Shown here piece by piece: positions 12,601 through 21,800 of a stretch of 64,000 bases of DNA. Origin of the DNA: Incurvaria masculella (lineage: Eukaryota > Arthropoda > Insecta > Lepidoptera > Incurvariidae); NCBI GenBank assembly GCA_946894095.1, contig OX335665.1, positions 3,358,001 through 3,422,000 of the forward strand, read 5' to 3'. The position numbers were made by a program, and so were the translations under genes. Each line of letters starts with the position of its first letter. Positions within the stretch are counted from its first letter, which is position 1. Below the pieces are notes generated by a model. That model made no database searches and had not been told where the DNA came from. It was given only the letters and a program-made list of their open reading frames with translations.

Positions 12601-13826
12601 CTTACTAGGTGATAGGGTTAATCGCGCCCGGAATGGAACCATCACATTGAATGAACAATGGTCGAAGCGCCAATGAAAAATTGTCCGTGTTTTCTATCCA
12701 GTAAAACATAGCCGAGCAGTATAAGGAAGGTGCTGACGTGGCACCCATGTGGTGTGTTAGGCTAATATCAGACGGTCAGGGGGTCCATTCAGGGCAAGAG
12801 TGAGTTCGAGTTCGGGAGTGAGTTAACCTAAACATAGCTAGGAAATATATGATTATTTAAATAAAGGAACCGTTATTTATACTTCCAACGTATTTACGGG
12901 ACAGACCAGGGGGTCCATTCAGGGCAAGAGTGAATCAACTCACTTTTTTAAATAGTCAATGTTTCCACACTTATTGATCATCATTACAGTTAGGTAAAAA
13001 TCTGGTCCGTCCCGTAAATACGTTGAAAGTATAAATAACGGTTCCGTTATTTAAATAATAATATATTTCCCAGCTATTTTTAGGTTAACTCACTCCCGAA
13101 CTCGAACTCACTCTTACCTGAATGGACCCCCAGATTTTTTCCTAATTGTAACGATGTTCAAGAAGTGTGGAAACATTAACTATTTAAAAAGTGAGTTGAT
13201 ATTTAGTGACGAATTCGAACTCACTCTTGCCCTGAATGGACCCCCTGTTCGGTATTTAGCCATCCATGTCCAGTTACATAATAAACATACAAAAACAGCA
13301 ATAAAACATATCTCGTTGTTCATTTATTAATTAAGACTTTTCACATTGTGAGTTGTTGTTTCCTCGTAGTTCTTAGTTCTTTGCTTTAGACCGTTCCACC
13401 AATGTAAGTTTGGCAGTAGCATTTAGGTATGAAATCATAATTGTGTTATGTCATTTATGTGGACGAAAAATAAAGACAAAAAAAAACATAATTTATAGAC
13501 CACTGAAGTTTCTTTGCGGGTTCTTCTTCACTGGTTGATCGAATCCGCGGATCAATCAAATTGTCACCTGATTTAGTGTAGGTTTCCTCCTAGAAGTTGA
13601 ATAAATAAATGAAATGATAATGAAATGAAATGATATCTCGTTGTTCATGATTGACACTCACAACGTTCCAACCGGTGAGGTAGCGAGGGCGGTTGGCCTG
13701 GAATATCTTGAAACGTTCATCCTTCGACTCCTTGCTGGAGTAGATGATGGACGATAGCACCACACCGTGCAGAGTCACCGTCGCCAGGTAGCCCGCCGTG
13801 CGGAGCGCGGCCGAGCCTCTCGCCAT
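4525..13826 (-). CDS. AIG1/ADTRP (FAR-17a) family membrane hydrolase, gene A
   Basis: Four coding exons: 13662-13826, 8206-8352, 5293-5513 and 4525-4723 (732 nt, 243 aa), all with GT-AG introns of phases 0, 0 and 2. Family members are multi-pass membrane proteins; human AIG1 and ADTRP hydrolyse fatty-acid esters of hydroxy fatty acids using one Thr and one His. Both are visible here: T51 in RYLTGWN and H139 in NHILHTAIVP. Other family marks are FTYDREIVYP (about 114-123) and GLWLYPFLG (about 187-195). Hydrophobic stretches fit five or six membrane spans. The C-terminus is KKIT, a KKxx ER-retrieval signal. The start was chosen because an acceptor (CTCCTGCAG|G) lies one base before ATG, implying an upstream non-coding exon. 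The upstream of two possible exon 2 acceptors was chosen because it aligns with gene B. The introns are full of SINEs and MITEs. Paralogue of gene B. Confidence 0.9.
5293..5513 (-). CDS. gene A, coding exon 3
   Basis: The 221-nt exon begins LVATIFWVLF and contains NHILHTAIVP with catalytic His139 and then EVLVQP. The acceptor is TCCTTCCAG and the donor GTAAGT in phase 2. Same length as gene B exon 3. Confidence 0.92.
5568..5665 (-). pseudogene. partial duplicate of gene A exon 3
   Basis: About 55 bp upstream of exon 3, inside the intron, the minus strand reads VPLAMWEVLVQPRRQPKSDF, nearly the same as VPLALWEVLVQPRRQPRSHF of exon 3. By eye the best 65 bases are about 86% identical. No GT donor follows the aligned end, and the upstream half with the catalytic His is not preserved. 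It is therefore a broken exon copy rather than a usable alternative exon. Confidence 0.75.
5700..6547. repeat. decayed repeat with internal duplication
   Basis: No gene. The phrase for a motif near AAGCACCTGGCCGGC is present twice (6299-6340 and 6400-6440), and related text recurs at 1755-1810 and 58070-58200. It looks like an old repeat family of unknown class. Several short open frames (for example 5898-6221) overlap it and lack recognisable domains. Confidence 0.4.
6572..6969 (-). mobile_element. 5S-headed SINE, full length
   Basis: Poly-T at 6572-6599 is the poly(A) tail of a minus-strand element. Its 5' end (right side) reads CCGAAGTTAAGCAACGC, then CTTGGATGGGTGACC, matching the internal control region of 5S rRNA, after an A-box-like TGGCCCAGTGG. 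The body and tail are shared with the tRNA-headed SINEs. Inserted in the 148-bp array. Confidence 0.8.
7440..8050 (+). mobile_element. 5'-truncated LINE, 3' end
   Basis: Begins inside the coding region, runs through a 3' UTR of about 270 bp and ends in a T-rich/poly-T tract at 8037-8050. It splits a unit of the 148-bp array between GTAGCTTTC and ATTGGTG, showing a 5'-truncated insertion. Confidence 0.65.
7457..7774 (+). pseudogene. LINE reverse transcriptase, C-terminal fragment
   Basis: The frame of 105 codons contains MLSVRQLFISRLLQ and, further on, RRTLFAQRFSSFLAPHLYN. This is the layout of the C-terminal tail after the RT domain of insect LINE ORF2 proteins. The catalytic domain itself is absent. 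Confidence 0.6.
8206..8352 (-). CDS. gene A, coding exon 2
   Basis: Forty-nine codons, starting FLQTLHAVVALLCEF and ending VFPGSF, phase 0 at both ends. The acceptor is TGTTTCAG. A second AG nine bases inside would remove FLQ, but the longer form aligns residue for residue with gene B. The donor is GTAAGT. Confidence 0.87.
8441..8814 (-). mobile_element. tRNA-headed SINE (second head type)
   Basis: Minus-strand element with its tail at the left. The head at the right has a tRNA-like A box (TGGTCTAGGGG) and B box (GGTTCAAATCC). The body is shared with all SINEs here. Confidence 0.75.
8849..8958 (-). repeat. SINE tail fragment
   Basis: Only the last third of the SINE body (reading toward the CCATGTCCAGTCACAT tail) remains. 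Confidence 0.5.
9056..9332 (-). mobile_element. 5S-headed SINE, diverged
   Basis: Minus-strand copy. The head shows GCTGAGCGCGCTTAGG-type 5S-like sequence and TGGATGGGTGACC, but the GTTAAGC core is altered. The tail end is missing. Confidence 0.65.
9336..9580. mobile_element. MITE family G, copy 1
   Basis: A 245-bp element bounded by GGGGGTCCATTCAGGG and its reverse complement, with further inverted-arm sequence (AAGAGTGAGTTCGA). Non-coding. Flanked by AG on both sides, perhaps a very short target duplication. Other copies are at 12779-13245, 12909-13131 and 33493-33736. Confidence 0.8.
9581..11856. other. intron 1 of gene A, no feature recognised
   Basis: Strongly AT-rich. Short frames (9815-10120, 10341-10655, 10726-10986) are lysine/asparagine/isoleucine-rich, as expected of chance ORFs in AT-rich DNA, and show no domain. 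Confidence 0.45.
11857..11919 (+). repeat. 5S-headed SINE head scrap
   Basis: About 60 bases matching the first part of the head at 63620 (CAGTGTGCGACGCCTTGCG). It faces the tail of the next SINE. Confidence 0.5.
11921..12271 (-). mobile_element. 5S-headed SINE
   Basis: Minus-strand copy with its poly(A) tail shown as the T run near 11921. The body is complete and GGATGTGTGACC is retained, but a short deletion removes the GAAGTTAAGC core of the 5S-like head. Confidence 0.75.
12273..12492. mobile_element. foldback MITE family F, best copy
   Basis: A 220-bp element with termini GGTCTATTCCTG and CAGGAATAGACC. Inverted arms extend about 40 bases (CATTCAGTAATC...CAGGAATCCTGAGT). It lies between two SINEs arranged head to head. 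Confidence 0.85.
12779..13245. mobile_element. MITE family G, copy 2 (outer), itself interrupted
   Basis: Left part 12779-12908 and right part 13132-13245 together equal the intact copy at 33493-33736. The gap holds a second family G element. Confidence 0.8.
12909..13131. mobile_element. MITE family G, copy 3 (inner)
   Basis: Complete element with both GGGGGTCC/GGACCCCC ends, inserted into copy 2 between GGACAGACC and AGATTTTT. AG on both sides may be a 2-bp duplication. Confidence 0.8.
13483..13633 (+). mobile_element. LINE 3' end fragment
   Basis: Contains GTTTCTTTGCGGGTTCTTC, GATCGAATCCGCGGATC and a terminal AATAAATGAAATG tail, as in the copy at 56958-57290. It ends about 30 bases from gene A exon 1's donor site. 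Confidence 0.5.
13662..13826 (-). CDS. gene A, coding exon 1
   Basis: Encodes residues 1-55 (MARGSAALRT to TGWNV), containing the first membrane span and the predicted catalytic Thr51. The donor is GTGAGT at 13661-13656, phase 0. The acceptor before ATG is CTCCTGCAG. Confidence 0.88.
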
Positions 13827-13842
13827 CCTGCAGGAGGACACG

Positions 13843-14384
13843 TTTTTTTTTACGCGACCTGAGCCGGTAGTCTAAGTTGTCACCTAAATTGGCGTTACGG
13901 CAAACCGATCGACTGGCGTTTTCAAATGTATGGAGAAATTGAAGAGCGCGCATTTTTGCCGTAAACGCCAATTTAGGTGAGACCTCAGACTGACCACTCT
14001 GACATGGATGGCTAATACCACACAACTACCGTTATGATATTAGCCCAATACACCACACTCCCGAAGGAATTAGGTGCCATGCCAGGACCTTCCCTTTATG
14101 AGCACGGCTACATTGAGCTGGATGGAAAACACGGACAAGTTTTCATTGCCGCTTCGACCATCTTCCATTCAATGCGATGGCACCAACCCGGGCTTGCTTA
14201 AACCCTACCACCTAGAAATGGGACCTACAGTTTTACATGGATTCCGAACCATGGAGCAGCTCGCATTCGTGACGAAATGCACTTATCGAACTCGGAAAAG
14301 GAAAGACAGTGGTGCATGTCGGAATTGAACCCAGACCTCTGGTACGCTAGGCCAGTCCCCGCGCCACTAGGCTACGAACCGCTC
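13843..14384 (-). mobile_element. tRNA-headed SINE at the gene A exon 1 acceptor, split by a MITE
   Basis: Minus-strand SINE: poly(A) at about 13843-13852, tail AGGTCGCGTAA to 13860, MITE 13861-14001, then body and head to 14384 (A box TAGCCTAGTGG, B box decayed). Its poly(A) stops about 17-25 bases upstream of the acceptor of gene A exon 1. Confidence 0.75.
13861..14001. mobile_element. MITE family P, internally deleted copy
   Basis: The ends match the full copies at 62765-63119 and 34107-34444 (GAGCCGGTAGTCT...; ...CAGACTGACCACTCT), but about 200 bp of interior is missing. Inserted in the SINE tail. Confidence 0.75.
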
Positions 14385-15282
14385 ATCAACGCTCAGCAAT
14401 ACGTGGAATCGTCAAGAGCAGTCTTTCTCAATGTGGGCAATAACGCCCCCTCGTGGGCGCTAGAGGCCTACAGGGGGGCGGTACACGGCTCAGAAGAAAT
14501 CAAGGGGGCATTGAAGTGGTTTAGGGGGGCGATGGCTAATTTGTGTTCATCTAATATTTTATAGTACCTACATCGATTATTTTGCTAAAAATTTGATTCA
14601 TAAAATTTCGTTTAATTGCCCTCATAAAAACCAAAGATACAGAAGAGATAGCGTGCAACTCATGTTGCACGCTATAAAAAAATATTTTAATTAAATTTAT
14701 TAAAGTTATGATTATGATTTGTAAGGTGTTGTAAAAAAAATTCGGGGGCGCTGGAAATGGATTCTCAAAGTGGGCGGTAGACAAAATAAGTTTAAGAACC
14801 TTTGGGATGTTTGATTAGATCGAATGTAATGGGGTGCACGCGTGGAGGTGAATAATGTTCAACACATATACATATATACATTCAACAACATATTACTATA
14901 AACACAATAATACTTAAATAAAACAATAAAATAAGTCCATACACTCAAAACATAAACACATACACACATACACTCTCATTACACAATAACACATTACACA
15001 CCCTTTTACCACACACATATCGTATGCACGCACACCCTTTCACACACACGGTTGTGGAATGTTGCAAATGCAAGTTTAATCGTTTAGTTGTAAGACATTT
15101 CAGTTTGCGAACAATGAAACCATGTCATTGGCTCAAAAATATTAAAATAATCATCTATCTAAGATTAGCTGGAAGCTTTCTTATACAATAAAATAAAAAT
15201 AAAATAAAATGTATGGAGTAATAACTTCCATACAACGAGCGCACAAAAAATGACGCCACACGAGTTAAAACATTATATCTGC
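14385..15282. other. no gene recognised
   Basis: A 95-codon frame at 14277-14564 is mostly SINE sequence. The 14860-15060 part is rich in CA/ACAC simple repeats. Nothing else is supported. Confidence 0.4.
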
Positions 15283-16215
15283 TGTCACGTAGTGGATTTT
15301 TGGTAAGCCACTACAGTGTTCATAGCTCCTTGGCCAAGGCTAATCCAATCGCCTTGCTCCCTCCGTGGTTTTACCTAACTAAAATCTTCCTTACCCTCAG
15401 AAAAAAAGAGAAACGAAAATGATAATTTCGTAGTGCGGCGACCATTTTGGGTCGCCCACTTTACCAGCAGCCTTCGCAAAGAGCACACCTCTACAAAACG
15501 CGGTCCACCTACCGGTAACCCAACTTCAATTTAATACCTTTTAGCGATTGCTCACAGCACTGTTCATTTAATTTAAATTCGTATTCTCCTTGGTCGCTAT
15601 TGACCTGGCTTTATTTTAGCTCCTCAAGCACCCTGTAACCATTTTAAGGCGCTCACGCCTCATTTTTATTGTGAGCGCCCGTCTAAGTGATTCGAAATTG
15701 ACTTCAGCGGTTCCTGCGGGGCTCACCAAGTGGGCCCCAGTTATGTCTTCCGTCACCCGAGACACGGCTCGCTGATGGGTCGCCGTCGCCGGCAGCGACG
15801 TGGCGAGGCAGCCGAGCACGCTGGCCGGCCATCCGCGCAGCCGCGCCGATGCGCCCCGCGCCGAGCAGCGCTGAGCCACGCCGCCACGCCGTCGACCGGC
15901 GTTGACGACGCGGCCGACACGCTGGCGCCGCTGCTCTGAGCCGACGCCCCGCGCGCCGCACCGCGCACCCACCATGCTGCGCACCGACGTGGTCCACCAC
16001 TGAGTGAACCAACCACCAAGTTTTTCTATCCTTAACGGAGGCCTCAACGACAGACTTTCTAACTGCAAACCATTTATGTACCGCTTTAGCATTGTCGTTT
16101 AAATTTTCTTTTGTAATAAACATCCACCTTATGTTCACTAAAATCAGTCGTATTCTTTTTCCCCGTCCCTGGTAGTGCTTGGCTCGGCTACCCCCTAAGG
16201 GTACGCTTATTCTAC
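15283..16215 (+). mobile_element. possible solo LTR or GC-rich regulatory island
   Basis: Starts TGTCACGTAGTGG with a hairpin (GTAGTGG...CCACTAC). A very GC- and CpG-rich stretch follows at 15720-15990, then AATAAA at 16116-16121, and the region may end at TCTACA. The TGT...ACA ends and an internal poly(A) signal suggest an LTR, but no second LTR, clear primer-binding site or target duplication was seen. The alternative is a promoter island of gene A on the minus strand, about 2 kb upstream of its first coding exon. Long frames on both strands here (for example 15704-16303) are arginine/alanine-rich products of high GC and are not called. Confidence 0.3.
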
Positions 16216-16520
16216 ATTTAATCTGGAGTGGTGGCGTGTGATGACGCGGCCGGAGCCGCCGCAAAAGCGAGGGTTCCGGTCGAACGTCACACTGCGTACA
16301 CATTTGTAGCGCAGCGATGAAAACTGAAAAATTCCAATTTGAAGCGTCCTAAATCGGTAGGTAAATTGATAAAGATAAGAATTATGTTTCAATAAACCAG
16401 ATGGTCATTACGCCATTCTTCATTCGTAATGATGTATTCAGCGAGAGCCGAAACCAAAGAATATACTTATGCCGAAACAAAGGCCAAATTCCTCCGGCGG
16501 CACAATTGACCAGTCCACAC

Positions 16521-16819
16521 TTTTAAGGGTTCCGTATCCAAAGGGTGAAAACAGAACCCTATTACTAAGCCTCCGCTGTCCGTCCGTCCGTCCGTTCGTC
16601 CGTCTGTCACAGGGCTGTATCTCATGAACCGTAATAGGTAGGCAGATGAAATTCAGAGTGTGTATTTATTTTGCCGCTATAACAACAAATAGGTAAAATA
16701 AAAAAATAATGAAAATTAAAGGGGGCCCCATACAAAAACGTGTTTTTTTGTGTTAAATCTTGTACGATGGTACGGAACCCTTCGTGTGCGAGTCCGATTC
16801 GCGCTTGGCCGGTTTTTTA
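16521..16819 (+). repeat. family A hairpin repeat, copy 2
   Basis: Full-length copy with GGGTTCCGTATCC start hairpin, CCGT run and GTGTGCGAGTCCGATTCGCGCTTGGCCGG end. Confidence 0.8.
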
Positions 16820-17039
16820 GATCCATCCGTTCTCCTGTTATTTCTTCACTTCCATGGGTGCATGGCGCAAAGCTTTGCGTACATGGCGCCACATAAAACT
16901 GTGCCAAGACTTTTCATAGGTTATGTTTACGCTATGTCCGTGGATGTTTTCGAGTCATTGATAAGATTTAAAGTATTTATGAGTAATTTTGAGTTGCCCG
17001 ACGGCCTTATTGGAAATGTAAACCCTTTAAATCAGAGAG

Positions 17040-17093
17040 ACTACAATATATAATAAAAATATATAATTATATATTAATCTATATATTATATAT
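17040..17093. repeat. TA/AT microsatellite
   Basis: Imperfect ATATAT run directly before a partial family A copy. Confidence 0.7.
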
Positions 17094-17177
17094 ATCCGTA
17101 CCCAAAGGGTGAAAATGGAACCCTATTACTAAGCCTCCACTGTCCGTCCGTCTGTCCGTCTGTCACAGGGCTGTATA
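17094..17177 (+). repeat. family A, 5' fragment
   Basis: Only the first about 85 bp remain, ending in CACAGGGCTGTAT. Confidence 0.7.
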
Positions 17178-17544
17178 CTTATATAAATAATAAACTTATA
17201 GGCTACTTAATATAACGCTTCATTACTAGAGGGGTGAGTAGTGAGTGTTAAATTGCGAAACTTGCGAACCACTTAGCCGATATATGTGCGTATTTTATCA
17301 ATGTATAGCATTTCTGGGAGCAGTCAGGTTTGAGATGGGTTACTGTTTTCGATGTTGAAGCTGGCTGTGGGTTGGAGTCCACGCAAAACTTACCTACGTT
17401 ACACGTTACTTACTTGCTAGATAAGCAATGTAGCAGTGCAAATGCAGAAAGGTTCTGGCGGCAAATTCTTTTTTTTTACATAGCCACCAAATGTCAACGA
17501 AGCTCTAAATGGGAATTATTGGATGTTTCTCATTAAATCATGCT

Positions 17545-17722
17545 ATTTTCGGACATTATAAATTACAAACCAAACACAATTTTACAATGCCAACGGTCAT
17601 CAGACATCTAGTTCGATCAAATAAACCTATTTTGAGCAAAATTTGGGATCTCTGACAAGTAATATAAGCGTGATCGTCTCTCTCCGTTTGCATGGGGAAT
17701 TGAGCGGGATGGGCCACCTTAA
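17545..17722 (-). mobile_element. TTAA-flanked MITE, half copy
   Basis: The end GGGCCACCTTAA and the inner sequence match one half of the element at 31016-31558. The other end is lost. Confidence 0.65.
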
Positions 17723-18330
17723 ACTTGCATGCCATAGAAGGTGTTTACTTGTTTTATTCGTGAATATTTTACATCTGGTCATAAAATATTCATTAGTATA
17801 TTATTTACACCAGGTTATAAATTAACTTGTTAAACAAATATTCCAACAAACACGAATGAAATTTCAAAGGCATTCGTAATCAAGTTAAGATGATTGTGAA
17901 CTTGACTTAATGATTCCGGTTAATTTTAAATTCTCACTATTCAAGATTGTTAGGAGTCATTCCGAGCAGTAAGGCAGTATTACAACTATAGTTATATATA
18001 TCCGTCGTAAACAATTTTGAAATCCGGATTAGTTTATTCGTTAATTTTCCTCCAATATGTGCAAACACGCTTTGATTCATCATTCTTTTTCAAGGGCTCC
18101 GTAGCCAACCACTGATGAGAAAGGCATGCGAAGTGGCATGCGGTCTATATCGGGCCTCCGCTATATAGTCAAAAGGACCATATAATTGTATTGTAATCCG
18201 GCGGCGCGTCGTCGTATTCCGCACAGTCGAAACATATCCACCGCGCGCGAATGTTCTCTAAAATAGCGTTCGTCAAGTCAGTTCTCACCCGCACGAACCC
18301 TCCAATACGTCTGCGACTATGTTTGCATGT
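17723..18330. other. no gene recognised
   Basis: No domain, splice signal or repeat with a second copy in the window was recognised. A moderately CpG-rich patch lies near 18190-18310. Confidence 0.35.
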
Positions 18331-18480
18331 TATTCCGGGAGGTAATGTAATTTTTGGTCACGACAAGGTAAATGGCTAAATCTGGGTTCACAGGTTATAG
18401 ACCAACCCTCTAATGCTAATATGTCGGTCTGCCTGCGCCAAGTGGTTGCGTTATCTAGATTGGTTATATAAAATGTATGT
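18331..18480 (-). repeat. family H repeat fragment
   Basis: Contains CTGGGTTCACAGG...GACCAACCCTC...GTCGGTCTGCCTGCGCC...GTGGTTGCGTTA. This is shared, in the other orientation, with 26280-26347, 40490-40640 and 45480-45620. Class unknown. Confidence 0.6.
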
Positions 18481-18882
18481 ACCTACTGATAAATGAAATA
18501 TGAAAATGAAATGAAAATATCATTTATTTGCTCGTTTTACATAAAACAATGGCAAAAAGGAACACTTAATACCAAATGGCATTCTCTACCAGTATACCTT
18601 AGGGATATCACGAAAACATATTAGGTAGCAAAGAAAAGTAACAGAGAGTGTAATAAAACTTAACTAATTTGTAAATATTATAACATATACTTTACAATAT
18701 AATAAATATATTAATACATAAACTATTTTATAATACTATTACATATAAAATTATATATAAATTTCTTCATCCAATCTGTTGGAGTCTCCGGCATCGTCGT
18801 GCCGGAAGTCCGACTTATTCCCGCCCAGGTTCCTCCCAGGAAAAGGAATAAGCGTCAAATATGTTATTTTTGAAGTTCTGCA

Positions 18883-21800
18883 TTATTCTTGATTATTTAC
18901 TTCAATTTGGTTAATTTCTTCTAAATATCCGCTCATAAATTTTGCCATAATTTTCGTAGTATGTATCGCTGCCTGTTTTTGTAGAATTTCTATCTTTATA
19001 TCAGCCTCTAAAGTGTCGATATAATTTTGTGCAGTTTTACTTATTATGCCAGTTGTGCCAATAACAACTGGGATAATTTTGCAAGATGTGTTCCATAGCC
19101 TTTCCACTTCTATTTTAAGTGCATGGTATTTCGATAATTTTTCTGCTTCTTTTTTCATAATGTTGTAGTCCGAAGGTACTGTTACATCGATCAGGTAGGT
19201 CTTATTTTTTGATTTATTGATATATATCAAATCTGGTCTATTGTTGGGTATCGCGAAATCGGTGGTTACTGGAAGTTCCCAGATAATTTTACTCGACTCA
19301 TTTTCAACAACATGGGGCTCATTAAGTGGACAATGCCACCAAAATTTTGTTGCTTCAAATGTATGTTTTTTCCTCAGGCACCAGTACACATATTTAACAA
19401 GATTGTTGTGCCTTTTAACATATAGAGGTTGTACCAAAATTTTACATCCTGATATTATGTGCATTACAGTTTCGTCTCTTTCACTGCATAGGCGACATTT
19501 ACCATCGACATCTCGCTTGAGTATATCCCTTTCAAATTGTTTTGTGTTAATTGCCTGATCTTGTATTGCAAAAATCTGAGATTCCAATTTGGGGGTTGTC
19601 GGATTTTTTTTTAACCATGTAAACGATTTCTGATAATCTGTATTTGTGTGTACTAGAATTTTGTTGACTATCTGACCGTGAATGGGTTTATTCTTCCACT
19701 TTTCTTTATTTGTCAGTATTTGCTTTTTAAGTATTTTATTGTTATCTTCAGTTGGTTCTAAAATGTTGAGATCAATTCTAAATTGTTCAGCTTCTCTTTT
19801 AATGCTATGGATGGCCTTTCCACTATCATGTGCATTTATTGTCTCTACAATGCAGTCAGGTTCACTTATTAAATACGCTTCCAATTTAATAGTAAGACGT
19901 TTATACAAATCTTCCATATTTAGTAGTCCTCTGCCCCCTTCGTGAACTGGGAGATACAATCGTTGCACATCAGACTTTTGTTGATGTGCTTGGTAGATAT
20001 TGAGTAGTTTTCTTGTTTTAATATCGATTTTTCTTATTTCACTGACATTGTAGTTAATAATATTAAATGTAAATAATAATACTGGAGAAGCGTAGCTGTT
20101 GATTGCTTTCATTATGTTTCTGGCATTAAGTTTTGATTTCAAAATAGTTCTTACCCTTTTTAAGTATAATTTTGTTTTCTCTTCTTTGATTTCATTGTGA
20201 TTTATTTCTCCATTTTCACATATTCCTAAATATTTATATTTTGTTTTATCATCCAACGATACGAATTTATTTCCGTTTAGTAGTATGTGGCCTTCTCCTA
20301 CAGCATAATTAGTTCTTTTTCCGCATTTTAATTCGAGTACATTGCATTTGTCTAGTCCAAATTCCATTCCAATGTTGTTGGTAAATATTTCAACAGTATC
20401 AATTAGTGTCGTCATTTCGTATTTGCTTTTTGCATATAATTTTATATCGTCCATATACATTAAATGATTAAATAATCGCCCATTCTTTAGTTTGTATCCG
20501 GTTTTGTTGTATTTGTTTAGCATCGATGATAACGGATTGAGGCAGAGGCAAAATATGAACGGAGAAAGGGAATCCCCTTGGTAGATGCCTCGTTTTATTT
20601 TTATTGGTTTGGTTTTAATTGTACATGTTTCACTTGAAGCGGTCATATGTACTTGCCACATTTCCATGGATTTAGTTATCAGACTAATTATGTTTTCTGG
20701 GCATTTGTAAATTTTTAAGATGAATAAGATCCATTCATGTGGAACTGAATCATACGCCTTTCTGTAATCTATCCATGTCATATTTAGATTTTTTTTATTG
20801 TGTTGGGCATCTTCCAGAATGGTTTTATTTAGTATCAGTTGATCTTTGCATCCCCGAGATTGTTTTCTGCATCCTCGTTGGTGTGGTGCCATAATATTGT
20901 TTTCCATACAATGCATATACAATTCTTCATACAGGATAGATGTTAGTAATTTGTACATGGTTGGTAAGCATGCAACTGGTCGCCAATTTTTGGGGTCTTT
21001 GCTATTTGTGTTTTTCGGTATTAATGTTACCAGTCCAGTCACAAACCATGACTCAATATCTTTTTCGTTGCTTAGAATTCTGTTAAAGCTATTTAAAATA
21101 AAAGGATGTGCCTCAGTAAAATATTTAAGGTAGTAATTATGTAATTTATCAATTCCAGGTGATTTCCAATTATTAATTTGTTTGACACTTTGTAGGAACA
21201 TCAACTCACTAATTTTTTCAAAGGTAGATTCTCTCTGAATTATTATTTCATCTTCAATGGTCTGTAGCCAATTATTTTCTCGATTAATTGGTACTGGTTT
21301 ACTAAGAATTTTACTCCAAAATATTTCAATTTCATCTTGAGTTGGTATTTCAGTAGGCATTATATTTTTGTCAAATATTTTTCTATAAAAATTATGTTCA
21401 TTTTCTTTAAATAATTTATTTTCAGTTTTTGTTAGGTTTTCATCTGTATATCGCTTTATTCTTCCTGCGTACATTTTGATTTTTTGTTTTAGATTTTCGA
21501 TGCAGTTTTCAAGGGTAATATTAGATGTAATACTAAATTTGTCATAGAGTTTATTCTTGATGGATTTTAGTCTGTTACTTATGGTTCCTCTGCTGATTTC
21601 TAGTAGCTGTCCTAATTGTTTTCGAAGGATTTCAATTTTTTTCTGTATTCTCTGCTTCCAAATTGGTAAATCATTGATATGTTTATTAGATTTAGTATAA
21701 ATCGTCTGGTTATTATATTTAATAAGAGTGATTGCAGCAGCGTATAGTATTTCATTTATCTGAAATATATGCATATTCTCTTTTAATATTTTCGGTAGAT

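Larger units (their letters stand above)
12493..13283 (+). mobile_element. 5S-headed SINE split by MITE insertion
   Basis: The head (GCGATTAGGTTCTGGATGAG) and body run to 12778. The last about 38 bases of the tail (TTAGCCATCCATGTCCAGTT) resume at 13246 after a MITE. The intact copy at 63620-63957 shows the two parts were once joined. Confidence 0.75.

Noticed and set aside
15704..16303. 199-codon and overlapping 158-codon minus frames
   Set aside because: Very GC-rich DNA gives long frames on both strands; the translations are Arg/Ala-rich with no domain.
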